Below, in pieces: positions 1 through 8,000 of a DNA stretch of 46,228 nt. A program made the translations under genes and the position numbers. Location: contig CAYTFU010000009.1 of assembly GCA_964437185.1 (NCBI GenBank), forward strand, positions 1 through 46,228. Direction: 5' to 3'. Source of the DNA: UBA10103 sp964437185. Lineage in GTDB: Bacteria; Patescibacteriota; Minisyncoccia; Phycocordibacterales; UBA2100. Each line of letters begins with the position of its first letter. Position 1 is the stretch's first letter. Under the pieces are notes generated by a model. That model was not told the DNA's origin. It saw only the letters and a list, made by a program, of their open reading frames with translations, and made no database searches.

Positions 1-246
1 GGCCTCGATAGGCCGTATATTTTTCCCGGTCCCTTTGTGGTGCTGGTCCCGCCGCTCGATACCGTGCCGCCCATCTGCGAAATCCCATCTGACATGAGCT
101 GTGATGGGATCGTAGACATCGTAGACTTTTCAATCATGTACTACTGGTTTGCAAAGCCGAACCCGCCAACGCGAGTAGACCTCAATCGCGATGGTCGAAT
201 AGATATTTACGATTTCTCGATTATGGCGTTCTATTGGACACGCTGA
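1..246 (+). CDS. C-terminal dockerin type I domain of a secreted protein (5' end outside window)
   Basis: The reading frame is open from the first base, so this is the tail of a longer gene. It ends with two EF-hand-like calcium loops, DMSCDGIVDIVDF and DLNRDGRIDIYDF, each followed by an F-S-I-M-x-x-x-W stretch. This duplicated Asp-rich 12-residue loop is the hallmark of type I dockerins, which bind cohesin domains on partner proteins. The next two genes encode cohesin-like proteins, so the three probably form one surface assembly. What the missing N-terminal part does cannot be seen. A GTG at 37 could be read as a start, but nothing supports it over a continuing frame. Confidence 0.82.
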   Translation, partial: GLDRPYIFPGPFVVLVPPLDTVPPICEIPSDMSCDGIVDIVDFSIMYYWFAKPNPPTRVDLNRDGRIDIYDFSIMAFYWTR

Positions 247-252
247 TTATTG

Positions 253-1167
253 ATGCGTATGCGCATTTTATACATTGCGACGGGGGTTCTACTGACTGTG
301 ATGCCACTATCCGCGCATGCCGCGTCGTTTGTGAACGCCGCGCCAAGTGAAGGAGGCGGGATCGGCCAGCTCGTAGTACAGACGATAACAATAGATACAG
401 AGGGAGACACTATCAATGCGCTTGAAGGGAAGGTCTCGTACGATCCAAGAAAATTGGAGTACAAGAACTCTTCGACGGGAAACTCCATCATTTCAGCGTG
501 GTTGGAAAATCCAACCGTCGCAAAAGACGGCGAGATCACATTTTCCGGAGTAATTGCGGGTGGATATGGCGGGAAGGGAGGGATCGTTCTCACCTTATAT
601 TTTCTTGCGCGGGAGGTCGGGGTTACGGAGATATCTGTGGATGGAGACGTGTATCGAAATGACGGGAAAGCATCTCGCATTGAAGTGGCGCCGATGAAGA
701 ATAGTCTCGTCATCAGTGAGTCGTCTGCTTCGGAATTGGCAGCGGAGAGTATCGTCGACCTCGATCCGCCTTTTCAGTTGAAGACGGTGATAGCGAAGAA
801 TCCCGAAATGTTTGGTGGCAACCCCTTCCTGATTGTCGACGCAAAAGATACGAAAAGCGGAATTGCGCGATTCGAATTACTGGAGAGCGATACCCCGATT
901 TCTATGGAGAGGCTTACAAGTGACGACACCCTTTCGTGGAAACGAATTTCAAATCCCGCACCGCTCACTGTGCCTCTCCATAATTTCTTGTATGTCCGAG
1001 CAGTCGACAAGGTGGGGAACAAGATATACGGTGTCGTGTCCGAAGCATCTCTATCACCAGAACAGCCGACATCCGAGCGCAATACCACCAGGAATCTTGC
1101 TATAGTGCTTGTGGGGCTTTTTGTCCTCTGTTTGGCATATGCGGCACGCAGAAATATTTTTCGATAA
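253..1167 (+). CDS. Membrane-anchored cohesin-like surface protein
   Basis: 304 residues. An N-terminal signal peptide (basic MRMR, hydrophobic core, cleavage near A-H-A about residue 23) leads into a cohesin-like beta-sandwich (about 24-158). Its visible features are the V-Q-T-I-T-I-D-T-E-G opening, N-A-L-E-G-K-V-S-Y-D-P-R-K-L and a Gly-rich G-G-Y-G-G-K-G-G loop. An Ig-like region follows, then a C-terminal transmembrane helix (about 282-300) ending in a short basic tail, so the protein should be displayed outside the membrane. The ATG at 253 lies 6 bases after the dockerin gene stop; TTG 250 and ATG 259 are alternatives. By cohesin-dockerin logic it would dock the upstream protein, which is inferred. 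No cellulase is visible. Confidence 0.75.
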   Translation: MRMRILYIATGVLLTVMPLSAHAASFVNAAPSEGGGIGQLVVQTITIDTEGDTINALEGKVSYDPRKLEYKNSSTGNSIISAWLENPTVAKDGEITFSGVIAGGYGGKGGIVLTLYFLAREVGVTEISVDGDVYRNDGKASRIEVAPMKNSLVISESSASELAAESIVDLDPPFQLKTVIAKNPEMFGGNPFLIVDAKDTKSGIARFELLESDTPISMERLTSDDTLSWKRISNPAPLTVPLHNFLYVRAVDKVGNKIYGVVSEASLSPEQPTSERNTTRNLAIVLVGLFVLCLAYAARRNIFR

Positions 1168-1183
1168 GGCATTGGAAACGCCG

Positions 1184-3232
1184 GTGGCTACGCGCTCGCG
1201 CCTGTTCGCGCCTTTTATCTTTGTAATCGCACTGGCGGCTTTCATATGCGCTTTGCCCGGACGGGCGGATGCGGGCGCGCTGATCGTGGGTCCGACGACG
1301 GGGACGTTTGAAGTCGGTGACACATTCGACGTGCAGGTATTTCTCGATACCGAAGGAAAATCTGTAAATGCGATAGGCGTCGATCTCCATTTTCCTCCCG
1401 ACAAACTCCAGCTCGTTTCGCCAAAGACCAACGTTTCGGTCATCACGATTTGGACGAGTCAGCCGGAATTTAATAATCGCACGGGCACCATTCGTTTACA
1501 GGGCGGAATTCCGGGCGGTGTCAGCGTACATAGAGCGTTGGTCGCTACGCTCACGTTTCGCGTGCGATCGGTCGGTAATGCGATTGTGCGATTCGCCGAT
1601 CAGTCCAAGGTCCTTTTAAATGACGGACTCGGGACCAACGATCTCAGCCGGCGCGTTGACGCGCTCTATACGCTCACGCTTCCGCCGCCCGCTGGTCCAA
1701 ACGTCGTTTCTGACACCCATCCCAATCCATCGCAATGGTATTCAAATCGTAACATCACTCTCAGTTGGACGAATCAGTATGAGGTAGACAATTACAGTTA
1801 TATTCTTAATGAGGAACCTACAAGTGATGTCGACAACGTGGGAGACGGAGCGCGAAACCAAATAACCTATACAAACGTTCCCGATGGTCGTCATTATTTC
1901 CACATAAAAGCACTCCGAGCCGAAGTGTGGGGCGGGAGAACGGACTTTGCGGTGAACATTGACGCAACGCCTCCGGCGTCGTTTCCTCTCGAATTCGTTC
2001 CCGGAGCCCGCACAACTGTTCGCAAGCCAGTCGCTATATTTTCGACCACGGACACCCTCTCAGGGCTAAGCCATTACGAACTTAAAATCGTTCCTTTAGC
2101 GGTCAGTAGTGAACCGGTATTCGACGAAGGAGACACTCCTTTCTTTATTGAAGCAACGAGTCCGTATATTTTGCCCGAACTTGCCCCCGGCTCATACGAT
2201 GTGATCGTCCGCCCGTACGATGAGGCGGGTAACTATGGTGAGACGGTGAAAAGGCTCACGATCGCGAGTGGATTTTTCGGTTTCGATTCGAAGGACGGCT
2301 TGTCATTTGGGTCGATTACCGTGAGCTGGGTTTGGCTACTTTCTGTTCTTGCGAGTTTGGTCGCGGCACTTCTCTTCGTGAGTGTTTTTGTCAAACGTCG
2401 TCATGCGTCGATCGTCGTCACTGATCCATCGAAGTTACCCGAGTCCGTACAGTCGCAGCTTGCAGAGCTGAAGCGCCTTAAGAGTAAATACGGAATTATA
2501 GTTCTGTTGCTCGCCACATGTTTAGCGGGAGGGGTCCCGAACGCATACGCGCAGGGTGACGGGGGATCGATCGTAGAGCTCGCACCGCCCTATATCACCA
2601 CGATCTCCGAAAATGTATCGAACGACGAGATATTCTACGTCGGAGGCAAAACAGAGCGCGGCGGTACAGAAGTGACGATTTATACACAGAATCTTTCATC
2701 CGGCGAGACGCAGAGTTTCCTCGTGAGCTCGGACACCAAGGGCGATTGGTTTTATAGACACAACGGTTTTTTGTCTCCAGGCAAATATACTCTGTGGGTG
2801 CAGGCGCGGGTCGGAGACGTGCAAAGCCCGCCTTCGTCGCAAGTCGCTATTACCGTGGAGAAGGCGGCGATTGAATTTGGCGCGACTCGTATTAGCTATG
2901 AGGCGCTTCTCATCGCGACGACGCTTGCTTTCTTGGCTGTAATTTCGTTGCTTATCGTTTACATCGTGCACCACGCGCGTGAGCACAGTCGCAAAAAATC
3001 AATCATGTTTCGCGAGATGCGAGAGGCTGAGGAGGCAATTAAGCGCGGGTTCGCGGTGCTTTCGCGAGATATCGAGCGCGAACTTGAAACAATAAGAAAA
3101 ATCGGCCTCGCGCGTCCGATGGACAGCGATGAGCAGCAAAGAGAGCGCGAACTCATCGACGATCTTCGGGACATCGAACGCCGCATCGGAAAAGAGATGT
3201 TCGACGTCGAGCGCTCAATGGGTAGTGTGTAA
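1184..3232 (+). CDS. Large multi-domain cohesin-like membrane protein
   Basis: About 682 residues from GTG 1184. This start places a textbook signal peptide (L-F-A-P-F-I-F-V-I-A-L-A-A-F, cleavage after G-R-A-D-A) at the N terminus and clears the previous gene; ATG 1139 and GTG 1109 in the same frame would overlap it. After the signal comes a cohesin-like domain (D-T-F-D-V-Q-V-F-L-D-T-E-G-K-S-V-N-A-I-G-V-D), two Ig/Fn3-like domains, a transmembrane helix near residues 379-404, a second hydrophobic segment near 436-454 that looks like a signal peptide (ends P-N-A-Y-A-Q), another beta domain, a third helix near 573-596 and a charged, probably coiled-coil tail. It likely works with the two genes upstream. 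The internal signal-like segment suggests two secreted proteins fused in frame. Confidence 0.72.
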   Translation: MATRSRLFAPFIFVIALAAFICALPGRADAGALIVGPTTGTFEVGDTFDVQVFLDTEGKSVNAIGVDLHFPPDKLQLVSPKTNVSVITIWTSQPEFNNRTGTIRLQGGIPGGVSVHRALVATLTFRVRSVGNAIVRFADQSKVLLNDGLGTNDLSRRVDALYTLTLPPPAGPNVVSDTHPNPSQWYSNRNITLSWTNQYEVDNYSYILNEEPTSDVDNVGDGARNQITYTNVPDGRHYFHIKALRAEVWGGRTDFAVNIDATPPASFPLEFVPGARTTVRKPVAIFSTTDTLSGLSHYELKIVPLAVSSEPVFDEGDTPFFIEATSPYILPELAPGSYDVIVRPYDEAGNYGETVKRLTIASGFFGFDSKDGLSFGSITVSWVWLLSVLASLVAALLFVSVFVKRRHASIVVTDPSKLPESVQSQLAELKRLKSKYGIIVLLLATCLAGGVPNAYAQGDGGSIVELAPPYITTISENVSNDEIFYVGGKTERGGTEVTIYTQNLSSGETQSFLVSSDTKGDWFYRHNGFLSPGKYTLWVQARVGDVQSPPSSQVAITVEKAAIEFGATRISYEALLIATTLAFLAVISLLIVYIVHHAREHSRKKSIMFREMREAEEAIKRGFAVLSRDIERELETIRKIGLARPMDSDEQQRERELIDDLRDIERRIGKEMFDVERSMGSV

Positions 3233-3241
3233 AATGCGCAA

Positions 3242-3403
3242 TCAGCCGCCCGTCGAGTATGCGCGAATGAGCAGCGCGTCGTCATCTGGGTCTTCGGGCT
3301 TCTTGCGCCGTTTCTTTTCGGGTTTCGGCGTAGGGATATTTTTGAGTTGCGTTTTTTTACGCCGCTCGCTCGCAACCCACTCTTCATGGTCAAAGTCTCT
3401 CAT
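3242..3403 (-). CDS. Small highly charged hypothetical protein
   Basis: 53 residues from the ATG at 3403, with a basic Lys/Arg/Pro-rich middle (P-K-P-E-K-K-R-R-K-K-P) followed by an acidic patch (E-D-P-D-D-D). It fills the gap between the convergent end of the cohesin gene and the histidine kinase promoter. A TATAAT box lies just upstream of the ATG on the minus strand, consistent with leaderless starts elsewhere here. The frame also extends to 3469, but that would cover the promoter. No family is recognised; the composition suggests an intrinsically disordered or nucleic-acid-associated protein. Moderately likely to be real because of the promoter. Confidence 0.45.
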   Translation of the reverse strand: MRDFDHEEWVASERRKKTQLKNIPTPKPEKKRRKKPEDPDDDALLIRAYSTGG

Positions 3404-3469
3404 GTAAAAATTATACACCCGTGCGCGTTTTTCAAAAAAAGTGGGCAGGAATGCTGCTAATATATTCAA

Positions 3470-4759
3470 GTGGAACCGTTTATCGTCGAAGTAAGCCGTG
3501 CGACAAACGTACTTGCTGCTGACCTCGGCATTCGTGCGATCTTGCCACTCATCATAGGAGGCGTCGCTACCATACTGTTTTTTGGAATAAGCGCGTACGT
3601 CATGCTTACAAGTCAGTCTCGTGTTGCGCGACGCACCGCAGTACTCCTTGGAAATCTTGATGCCGTGACCGCGCGACTCAACGAGGGCGAGAAACTAGGT
3701 AAATTTGGAACGTTTGCATTGAATTTCCGACATCCGGAAATGTCATTTTGGTCGGAGTACATGTATGAGCTGTGCGGTCTCGTGAAGCGTCGAAACATAC
3801 CGTCAATTGAGACAGTGCTCGACTCAGTGTTTGATGAGGACAAACCACTTGCCCGCCTCGGGTGGGAATCCGCGCAGAAACAGCCTGGAGCATTTTCCTT
3901 TACCTACCGTGCGCGTGGGCTTGGCAATGAGCTACGAACGCTGCGCGTGGAGGGGACGACCACCTTTGATTCGGAGATGCGGCCGTACTCTACGTCGGGT
4001 GTGGTTCGAGATGTGACGAAGGAAGTGGAGGTGGACAAAGCAAAATCCGAATTCGTCTCACTTGCGTCGCATCAGTTGAAGACGCCGCTTACGACGGTGC
4101 GTTGGCACACCGAGGCGCTTCTCGCCACTATCGGTCTGAGTGAAAAGCAAAAGGTGCATGCAAAAACAATCGCTGAGGCAAACCAACGCATGATCTCGCT
4201 TGTGAACGAACTCCTCAGTGTGTCAAGAATCGAACTAAACACCTTCTCGCAAAAGCCGGAAGAAATCGATGTGAAGGTTTTGGTTGAAAGCGTCGTGGAG
4301 GAGCAACGCCCAATCTCTGAATCTCGCGAGCAGAAGCTCACTGTCATTATTGCCGACGTTCCCCATATCGTGGCGGACAAGACGATGGCACGTATGGTGT
4401 TTCAAAATCTCCTTTCCAATGCGATCAAGTACACCCCGAATGGAGGGCAGGTTAGTTGCGAAGTTGGTCTCGGTGGAGCGAAAAAGGAAGGAATATTTGT
4501 ACGCGTGAGCGATACCGGCATCGGAATTCCGAAAAAGGAGCAAGGTCGCGTGTTTGAAAAATTGCATCGTGCGTCAAATGCGCGGGCGCAGGTGGCGGAT
4601 GGCACGGGCCTCGGGCTCTATGCGGTCAAGATGATCCTTGATCACGCAGGCGGAGGAATCAGTTTTGATTCATCCGAGGGGAAGGGTTCGACCTTTTACG
4701 TTACGTTTCCCTTCGATTGGCGGTCTGAAAAAGGCACAGGTCCTCGTGGCGGAGCGTAA
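3470..4759 (+). CDS. Membrane-bound PAS-containing sensor histidine kinase
   Basis: 429 residues. One transmembrane helix (about 23-46), a PAS-like sensor region (about 75-185), then a HisKA dimerisation domain with phospho-acceptor His201 in S-H-Q-L-K-T-P-L, and an HATPase_c domain with N box (N-L-L-S-N-A-I-K-Y-T-P-N-G-G), G1 box (D-T-G-I-G-I-P), F box and G2 box (G-T-G-L-G-L-Y). All motifs needed for autophosphorylation are present. It starts at GTG 3470, directly after an AT-rich TAATATATT element, with no SD. The receiver-only response regulator 23 bases downstream is its probable partner. The signal is unknown; only about 22 residues precede the membrane helix, so sensing is probably in the membrane or cytoplasmic PAS domain. 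Confidence 0.9.
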   Translation: MEPFIVEVSRATNVLAADLGIRAILPLIIGGVATILFFGISAYVMLTSQSRVARRTAVLLGNLDAVTARLNEGEKLGKFGTFALNFRHPEMSFWSEYMYELCGLVKRRNIPSIETVLDSVFDEDKPLARLGWESAQKQPGAFSFTYRARGLGNELRTLRVEGTTTFDSEMRPYSTSGVVRDVTKEVEVDKAKSEFVSLASHQLKTPLTTVRWHTEALLATIGLSEKQKVHAKTIAEANQRMISLVNELLSVSRIELNTFSQKPEEIDVKVLVESVVEEQRPISESREQKLTVIIADVPHIVADKTMARMVFQNLLSNAIKYTPNGGQVSCEVGLGGAKKEGIFVRVSDTGIGIPKKEQGRVFEKLHRASNARAQVADGTGLGLYAVKMILDHAGGGISFDSSEGKGSTFYVTFPFDWRSEKGTGPRGGA

Positions 4760-4768
4760 TCCGCGCGG

Positions 4769-4774
4769 TATACT
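4769..4774 (+). promoter_or_regulatory. -10 box of the response regulator gene
   Basis: TATACT ends 8 bases before ATG 4783, leaving room for no more than a base or two of 5' leader. No SD is present. No convincing -35 is seen. Confidence 0.55.
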
Positions 4775-4782
4775 AGAAAGAT

Positions 4783-5187
4783 ATGGATGAAGCGAAAACA
4801 GTTTTGTTGGTCGAAGATGAGGCTTCCGTGGCGGACGTTTTGAAGAGCGCCCTTGAACAAAATGGTTTTTCCGTCATGTTGGCGGGGGATGGAGCCGCGG
4901 GCCTAAAGATGGCGCTTGAAAGCCATCCGAAGATCATTCTCGCCGACATCATTTTGCCTATTATGAGCGGTCTTGAAATGATCCGAGAAATTCGGAAAGA
5001 CCCATGGGGCGAGCATGCTGAAATCATGGTACTCACCAATGTCTCAGACAACGCGACCTTGGAGGCTGCCCTCAGCCAAAACGCGCTTTATTATATTGTG
5101 AAAGGTGACACGAGTATGGAGGATATCATCGCAAAGGTGCGCGCGCGCATCGAGGCGCAAGAGGCTAAGTTGTCACCAAAACAGTAG
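4783..5187 (+). CDS. Single-domain response regulator (CheY-like receiver)
   Basis: 134 residues making one receiver domain and no output domain. The acidic pocket E11-D12, phospho-acceptor D55 (A-D-I-I-L-P), switch T85 and conserved K107 (I-V-K-G-D) are all visible. It probably receives phosphate from the kinase just upstream. With no DNA-binding domain, it must act through protein partners or as a phosphate relay. It has its own TATACT box at 4769-4774, eight bases before the ATG, so a leaderless transcript independent of the kinase is likely. The short C-terminal helix (E-A-Q-E-A-K-L-S) ends the protein. Confidence 0.9.
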   Translation: MDEAKTVLLVEDEASVADVLKSALEQNGFSVMLAGDGAAGLKMALESHPKIILADIILPIMSGLEMIREIRKDPWGEHAEIMVLTNVSDNATLEAALSQNALYYIVKGDTSMEDIIAKVRARIEAQEAKLSPKQ

Positions 5188-5206
5188 CGTGTGGTAGCAT
5201 GCGCGG

Positions 5207-6184
5207 ATGTTGATAGACGAGATCACTCTTGAGGTGCGCGCTGGCGATGGCGGGCGCGGTGCAGTTGCCTTTCAGAAGGTGCGGCTGGCGCGCGGGCCTA
5301 CCGGAGGCGATGGCGGCAATGGAGGGAGCGTGTACTTCGAGGGCGTTTCAAACGCGAGCGCGCTTTCCGCGTTTGCTCATAAAAAAGTGGTCGAGGCCGA
5401 GCGCGGGCGGGATGGTCGTGGGCAGTTTCTCGACGGCCGCGCGGGCGAAGACCTCGTCCTCAAAATTCCCATCGGCACCCGTATCACCAATGTACATACC
5501 AGGTATGTACATGAAATGAATGAGGTGGGGCAACGTATTCTCGCGGCTGGCGCAGGGATCGGCGGACGTGGGAATTTTAAATTTCGCTCCTCTACCAACA
5601 CAACGCCGATGGAGGCCGAGCCAGGACTTACGGGCGATGTGAGTACATATCATCTTGAGCTGCGTTTGATCGCTGACGTCGGGCTCGTCGGTTTGCCCAA
5701 TGCGGGAAAATCGAGTCTTCTCAATGCGCTCACGGCCGCGAAAAGTCGCGTTGCGAATTACGCATTTACGACGCTGGAGCCGCACCTCGGCGCATACTAC
5801 GAACTCATACTTGCGGATATTCCCGGTCTTATCGAAGGGGCTTCCGGAGGGAAGGGGCTCGGCGTAAAGTTCCTCCGGCACATCGAACGCACGCGCGTCC
5901 TATTCCACCTCATTTCCGCGGAGTCGGAAGATCCTCTTGGCGATTACAAAGTGATTCGCAATGAACTCAAAGCTTTCAACCCGCTCCTCGCAGAGAAAAA
6001 AGAGTATGTGTTTCTCACAAAGACCGACATGGTCACTTCGGAAGAATTGCGCAAAAAAATGGCGGCTCTAAAGAAGGCAAAACTCACGCCGCTACCTATT
6101 TCGGTGCTTGATGATGAAAGTATGGATACGGTCAAAAAAATTCTAAACGAAATTAAGGATGCAAAAGTTGGCGGGGGCAGTTAG
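5207..6184 (+). CDS. obg: Obg/CgtA GTPase, ribosome assembly
   Basis: 325 residues. The Gly-rich Obg fold (1-158; R-A-G-D-G-G-R-G and G-G-D-G-G-N-G-G) is followed by the G domain with the P-loop around V161-S170 (G-L-P-N-A-G-K-S-S), switch I F-T-T-L, G3 D-I-P-G (204-207) and G4 T-K-T-D. The variable C-terminal OCT domain is absent. Obg binds the large ribosomal subunit and is near-universal in bacteria. ATG 5207 follows a TAGCAT box with no SD. Odd point: residues 95-102 (N-V-H-T-R-Y-V-H), in a loop of the Obg fold, are encoded by a palindromic repeat (5490-5512) that also flanks the transposase at 29325-30029. Confidence 0.96.
   Translation: MLIDEITLEVRAGDGGRGAVAFQKVRLARGPTGGDGGNGGSVYFEGVSNASALSAFAHKKVVEAERGRDGRGQFLDGRAGEDLVLKIPIGTRITNVHTRYVHEMNEVGQRILAAGAGIGGRGNFKFRSSTNTTPMEAEPGLTGDVSTYHLELRLIADVGLVGLPNAGKSSLLNALTAAKSRVANYAFTTLEPHLGAYYELILADIPGLIEGASGGKGLGVKFLRHIERTRVLFHLISAESEDPLGDYKVIRNELKAFNPLLAEKKEYVFLTKTDMVTSEELRKKMAALKKAKLTPLPISVLDDESMDTVKKILNEIKDAKVGGGS
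5490..5512. repeat. Palindromic element family A, copy 1 (inside obg)
   Basis: A perfect 11-bp inverted repeat around a single central A: arm ATGTACATACC, then A, then the reverse complement of the arm. It is identical to the core of the copies beside the transposase. Read in the obg frame it is stop-free and encodes V-H-T-R-Y-V-H. Confidence 0.9.
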
Positions 6185-7428
6185 ACACTACTTCCCGCGA
6201 CGTAACCGGTGGTCCAACAAAGCTGCAAGGAGTAGCCGCCCGATGGGCGGTTGATGTTGAGGATGTCTCCGATGAGTAAGAGGTTCGGTATTTTGAGAGA
6301 GTGCATCGTGCGAGTATCTACTTCGGTGAGTGGCACCCCGCCGTCGGAAACGATAGCGCGATCATAGCCCATGAGGCCCTCGATGGTGACGGGAGCGGCT
6401 TTCAATACATGTACAAATTTTTTGCGTTCCTCTTTGGTAAGGCTGTGTGCTTTGAGAGATGTGTCGGAAAGGTTGAGAAGGGAAGCGTAGGTGGATGAAA
6501 GTCCGGCTGGCACAATAGTATCAACGACGTTTTTGAAGTGCTTATTTTTGTTGGCCTCAATCGCAGCGAGCACGCGTTTTTCAAGATCAGCAAAATCGGT
6601 ATCGGGAAAGGCGTCAATCGCGCACGTCACCGTCCCGCCTGAAATCAGATCGTGCACGAGATGCGCGCTGTTGATAATGACGGGCCCCGAAAGGCCGAAG
6701 TGAGTGCAGAGTATACGCCCGCGTTTTGCGAAGGCACGTTTGCCATCCACAAAAAATGTTATTTTCGCGTCTGGGAACGTGGTACCGGAAAGTTTTTTGA
6801 TCCATGCGTCGCGTACACGCAAGGGGACGAGGGTGGGCGTCGGGGGAATAATGGTATGGCCGAGGCTCTGGAGCCAGGAGAAGGCGTCTCCCGTTGAGCC
6901 CGTTTCGGGGTGCGATGCGCCCCCGGTTGCCACCACATAATTTGATGCAGTGTATGTGCCGCGTGATGTGCAGACACTCGTGATCAGCCCATCGCGTACT
7001 TCCAGCTCTTTTACGATGGCGTTGGCCAGCACCTCGACATGTCCCTTGTGTACGTAACCTTCGAGTACTTTGGTCACATCGGTCGCTTTGTGCGTTATGG
7101 GGAACGCTCGTTTTCTATCCTCGACAGTGAGCGGTAGGCCGTGTGCGGCAAAAAAATCAAACGTGCTCTGCACGCCAAATTGCGAAAATGGGGAATGGAG
7201 AAACTTCTCGCTCTGCCCATAGTGCTTGAGAAGCGCTCGCACATCAAACTCCGCATTAGTGATGTTGCAGCGCCCACCGCCGGTTATGTTGAGTTTTTTG
7301 CCAAGGCTGCGGTTTTTCTCTATCAAAAGTACTGATTTTCCGCGCTCAGCTGCTCGCCCCCCAGCCATCATACCCGAAGCTCCGCCGCCAATGACGATGA
7401 CATCGTAGTTTTTTGCGGTTAGAGGCAT
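6181..7428 (-). CDS. HI0933/YhiN-family FAD-dependent oxidoreductase
   Basis: 415 residues from ATG 7428. A Rossmann dinucleotide motif (V-I-V-I-G-G-G-A-S-G-M-M-A-G) at the N terminus, the family signature L-G-K-K-L-N-I-T-G-G-G-R-C-N-I-T-N, V-A-T-G-G-A-S-H-P-E-T-G-S-T-G-D-A and a C-terminal FAD-contacting segment ending G-G-Y-S-L-Q-L-C-W-T-T-G match the aminoacetone oxidase / HI0933 flavoprotein family. The substrate is not known for most members. An in-frame upstream extension to 7548 would overlap the divergent small gene and lacks family residues, so it is rejected. The 3' end overlaps that of obg by 4 bases. Confidence 0.9.
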   Translation of the reverse strand: MPLTAKNYDVIVIGGGASGMMAGGRAAERGKSVLLIEKNRSLGKKLNITGGGRCNITNAEFDVRALLKHYGQSEKFLHSPFSQFGVQSTFDFFAAHGLPLTVEDRKRAFPITHKATDVTKVLEGYVHKGHVEVLANAIVKELEVRDGLITSVCTSRGTYTASNYVVATGGASHPETGSTGDAFSWLQSLGHTIIPPTPTLVPLRVRDAWIKKLSGTTFPDAKITFFVDGKRAFAKRGRILCTHFGLSGPVIINSAHLVHDLISGGTVTCAIDAFPDTDFADLEKRVLAAIEANKNKHFKNVVDTIVPAGLSSTYASLLNLSDTSLKAHSLTKEERKKFVHVLKAAPVTIEGLMGYDRAIVSDGGVPLTEVDTRTMHSLKIPNLLLIGDILNINRPSGGYSLQLCWTTGYVAGSSV

Positions 7429-7466
7429 ATTTGATTTATCGGCAGGTTCGTGGTATGGTATCACAC

Positions 7467-7628
7467 ATGAACCTTCCCTCAAAGACGTTTCAAAAAAATG
7501 GGAAATGGGTGGAAAAAAAGAGCACCGTAGTGGTGGAAATCTGCTCATGCAAGAACAAATACATCAAAACGCGGCGAAATCAGAAATTGTGTATCGCGTG
7601 TATCTATAAGAGCGTGCGCATTGGATAA
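7467..7628 (+). CDS. Small zinc-ribbon-like protein
   Basis: 53 residues with a C-S-C ... C-I-A-C arrangement in a Lys/Arg-rich C-terminal half (C-S-C-K-N-K-Y-I-K-T-R-R-N-Q-K-L-C-I-A-C), typical of a mini zinc ribbon. The ATG at 7467 lies a few bases after TATGGTATC, again without SD, and is divergent from the flavoprotein gene. No named family is recognised; nucleic acid or ribosome binding would fit the charge, but this is inference. Confidence 0.5.
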   Translation: MNLPSKTFQKNGKWVEKKSTVVVEICSCKNKYIKTRRNQKLCIACIYKSVRIG

Positions 7629-7704
7629 AAGTTTGCTAGCGCGCTGTTCACGTGCCCGTCTGTGGTGTAAATCGCCAAAAGCGGTATAGAATGAGACGCG
7701 TGTT

Positions 7705-7953
7705 ATGAAACAGATCAAACGAGGGGTCGTCGTTGTTATTGGGATTGCTTTTCTCGGGCTTGGGGTTGTTGGTCTTGCGCTCCCATTTCTTCAGGGAATT
7801 TTGTTTATTGCAATCGGCCTTTTGCTCGTCTCGCTCGCTTCGCCACGACTTCGAAAGCTGCTTGCCTCTTATACGGAACGACATCCAAAGATTCACAACA
7901 TGATCGCGCGAGTAGAAACCTGGGTTCGCAGCAAAATAGGCGCACTTGATTAG
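7705..7953 (+). CDS. Small two-helix membrane protein (PGPGW/DUF454-like)
   Basis: 82 residues: basic N terminus (M-K-Q-I-K-R), then two adjacent hydrophobic helices (about 8-27 and 30-47) joined by a P-F-L-Q-G turn, and a basic cytoplasmic tail with S-P-R-L-R-K-L-L. This two-helix hairpin followed by S-P-R-L-R resembles the PGPGW and DUF454/YbaN families of unknown function, though the PGPGW motif itself is not present. A TATAGAAT box lies about 15 bases before the ATG. Confidence 0.65.
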   Translation: MKQIKRGVVVVIGIAFLGLGVVGLALPFLQGILFIAIGLLLVSLASPRLRKLLASYTERHPKIHNMIARVETWVRSKIGALD

Positions 7954-7984
7954 AGGCCGAGCGATTACGCACGTAAAAGTGCGC

Positions 7985-7990
7985 TAAAAT
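7985..7990 (+). promoter_or_regulatory. -10 box of the P-type ATPase gene
   Basis: TAAAAT, 10 bases before ATG 8001, without any SD between it and the start codon. Confidence 0.45.
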
Positions 7991-8000
7991 AGAGACCACT

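Noticed and set aside
5348..5881. Long minus-strand frame inside obg
   Set aside because: It is opposite a conserved gene, has no family similarity, and exists because the palindrome and GC-rich codons are stop-poor.
6403..6418. CATGTACAAA resembling the left arm of the family A palindrome
   Set aside because: Only a half-arm is present, no GGTATGTACATG follows, and the codons fit the flavoprotein.
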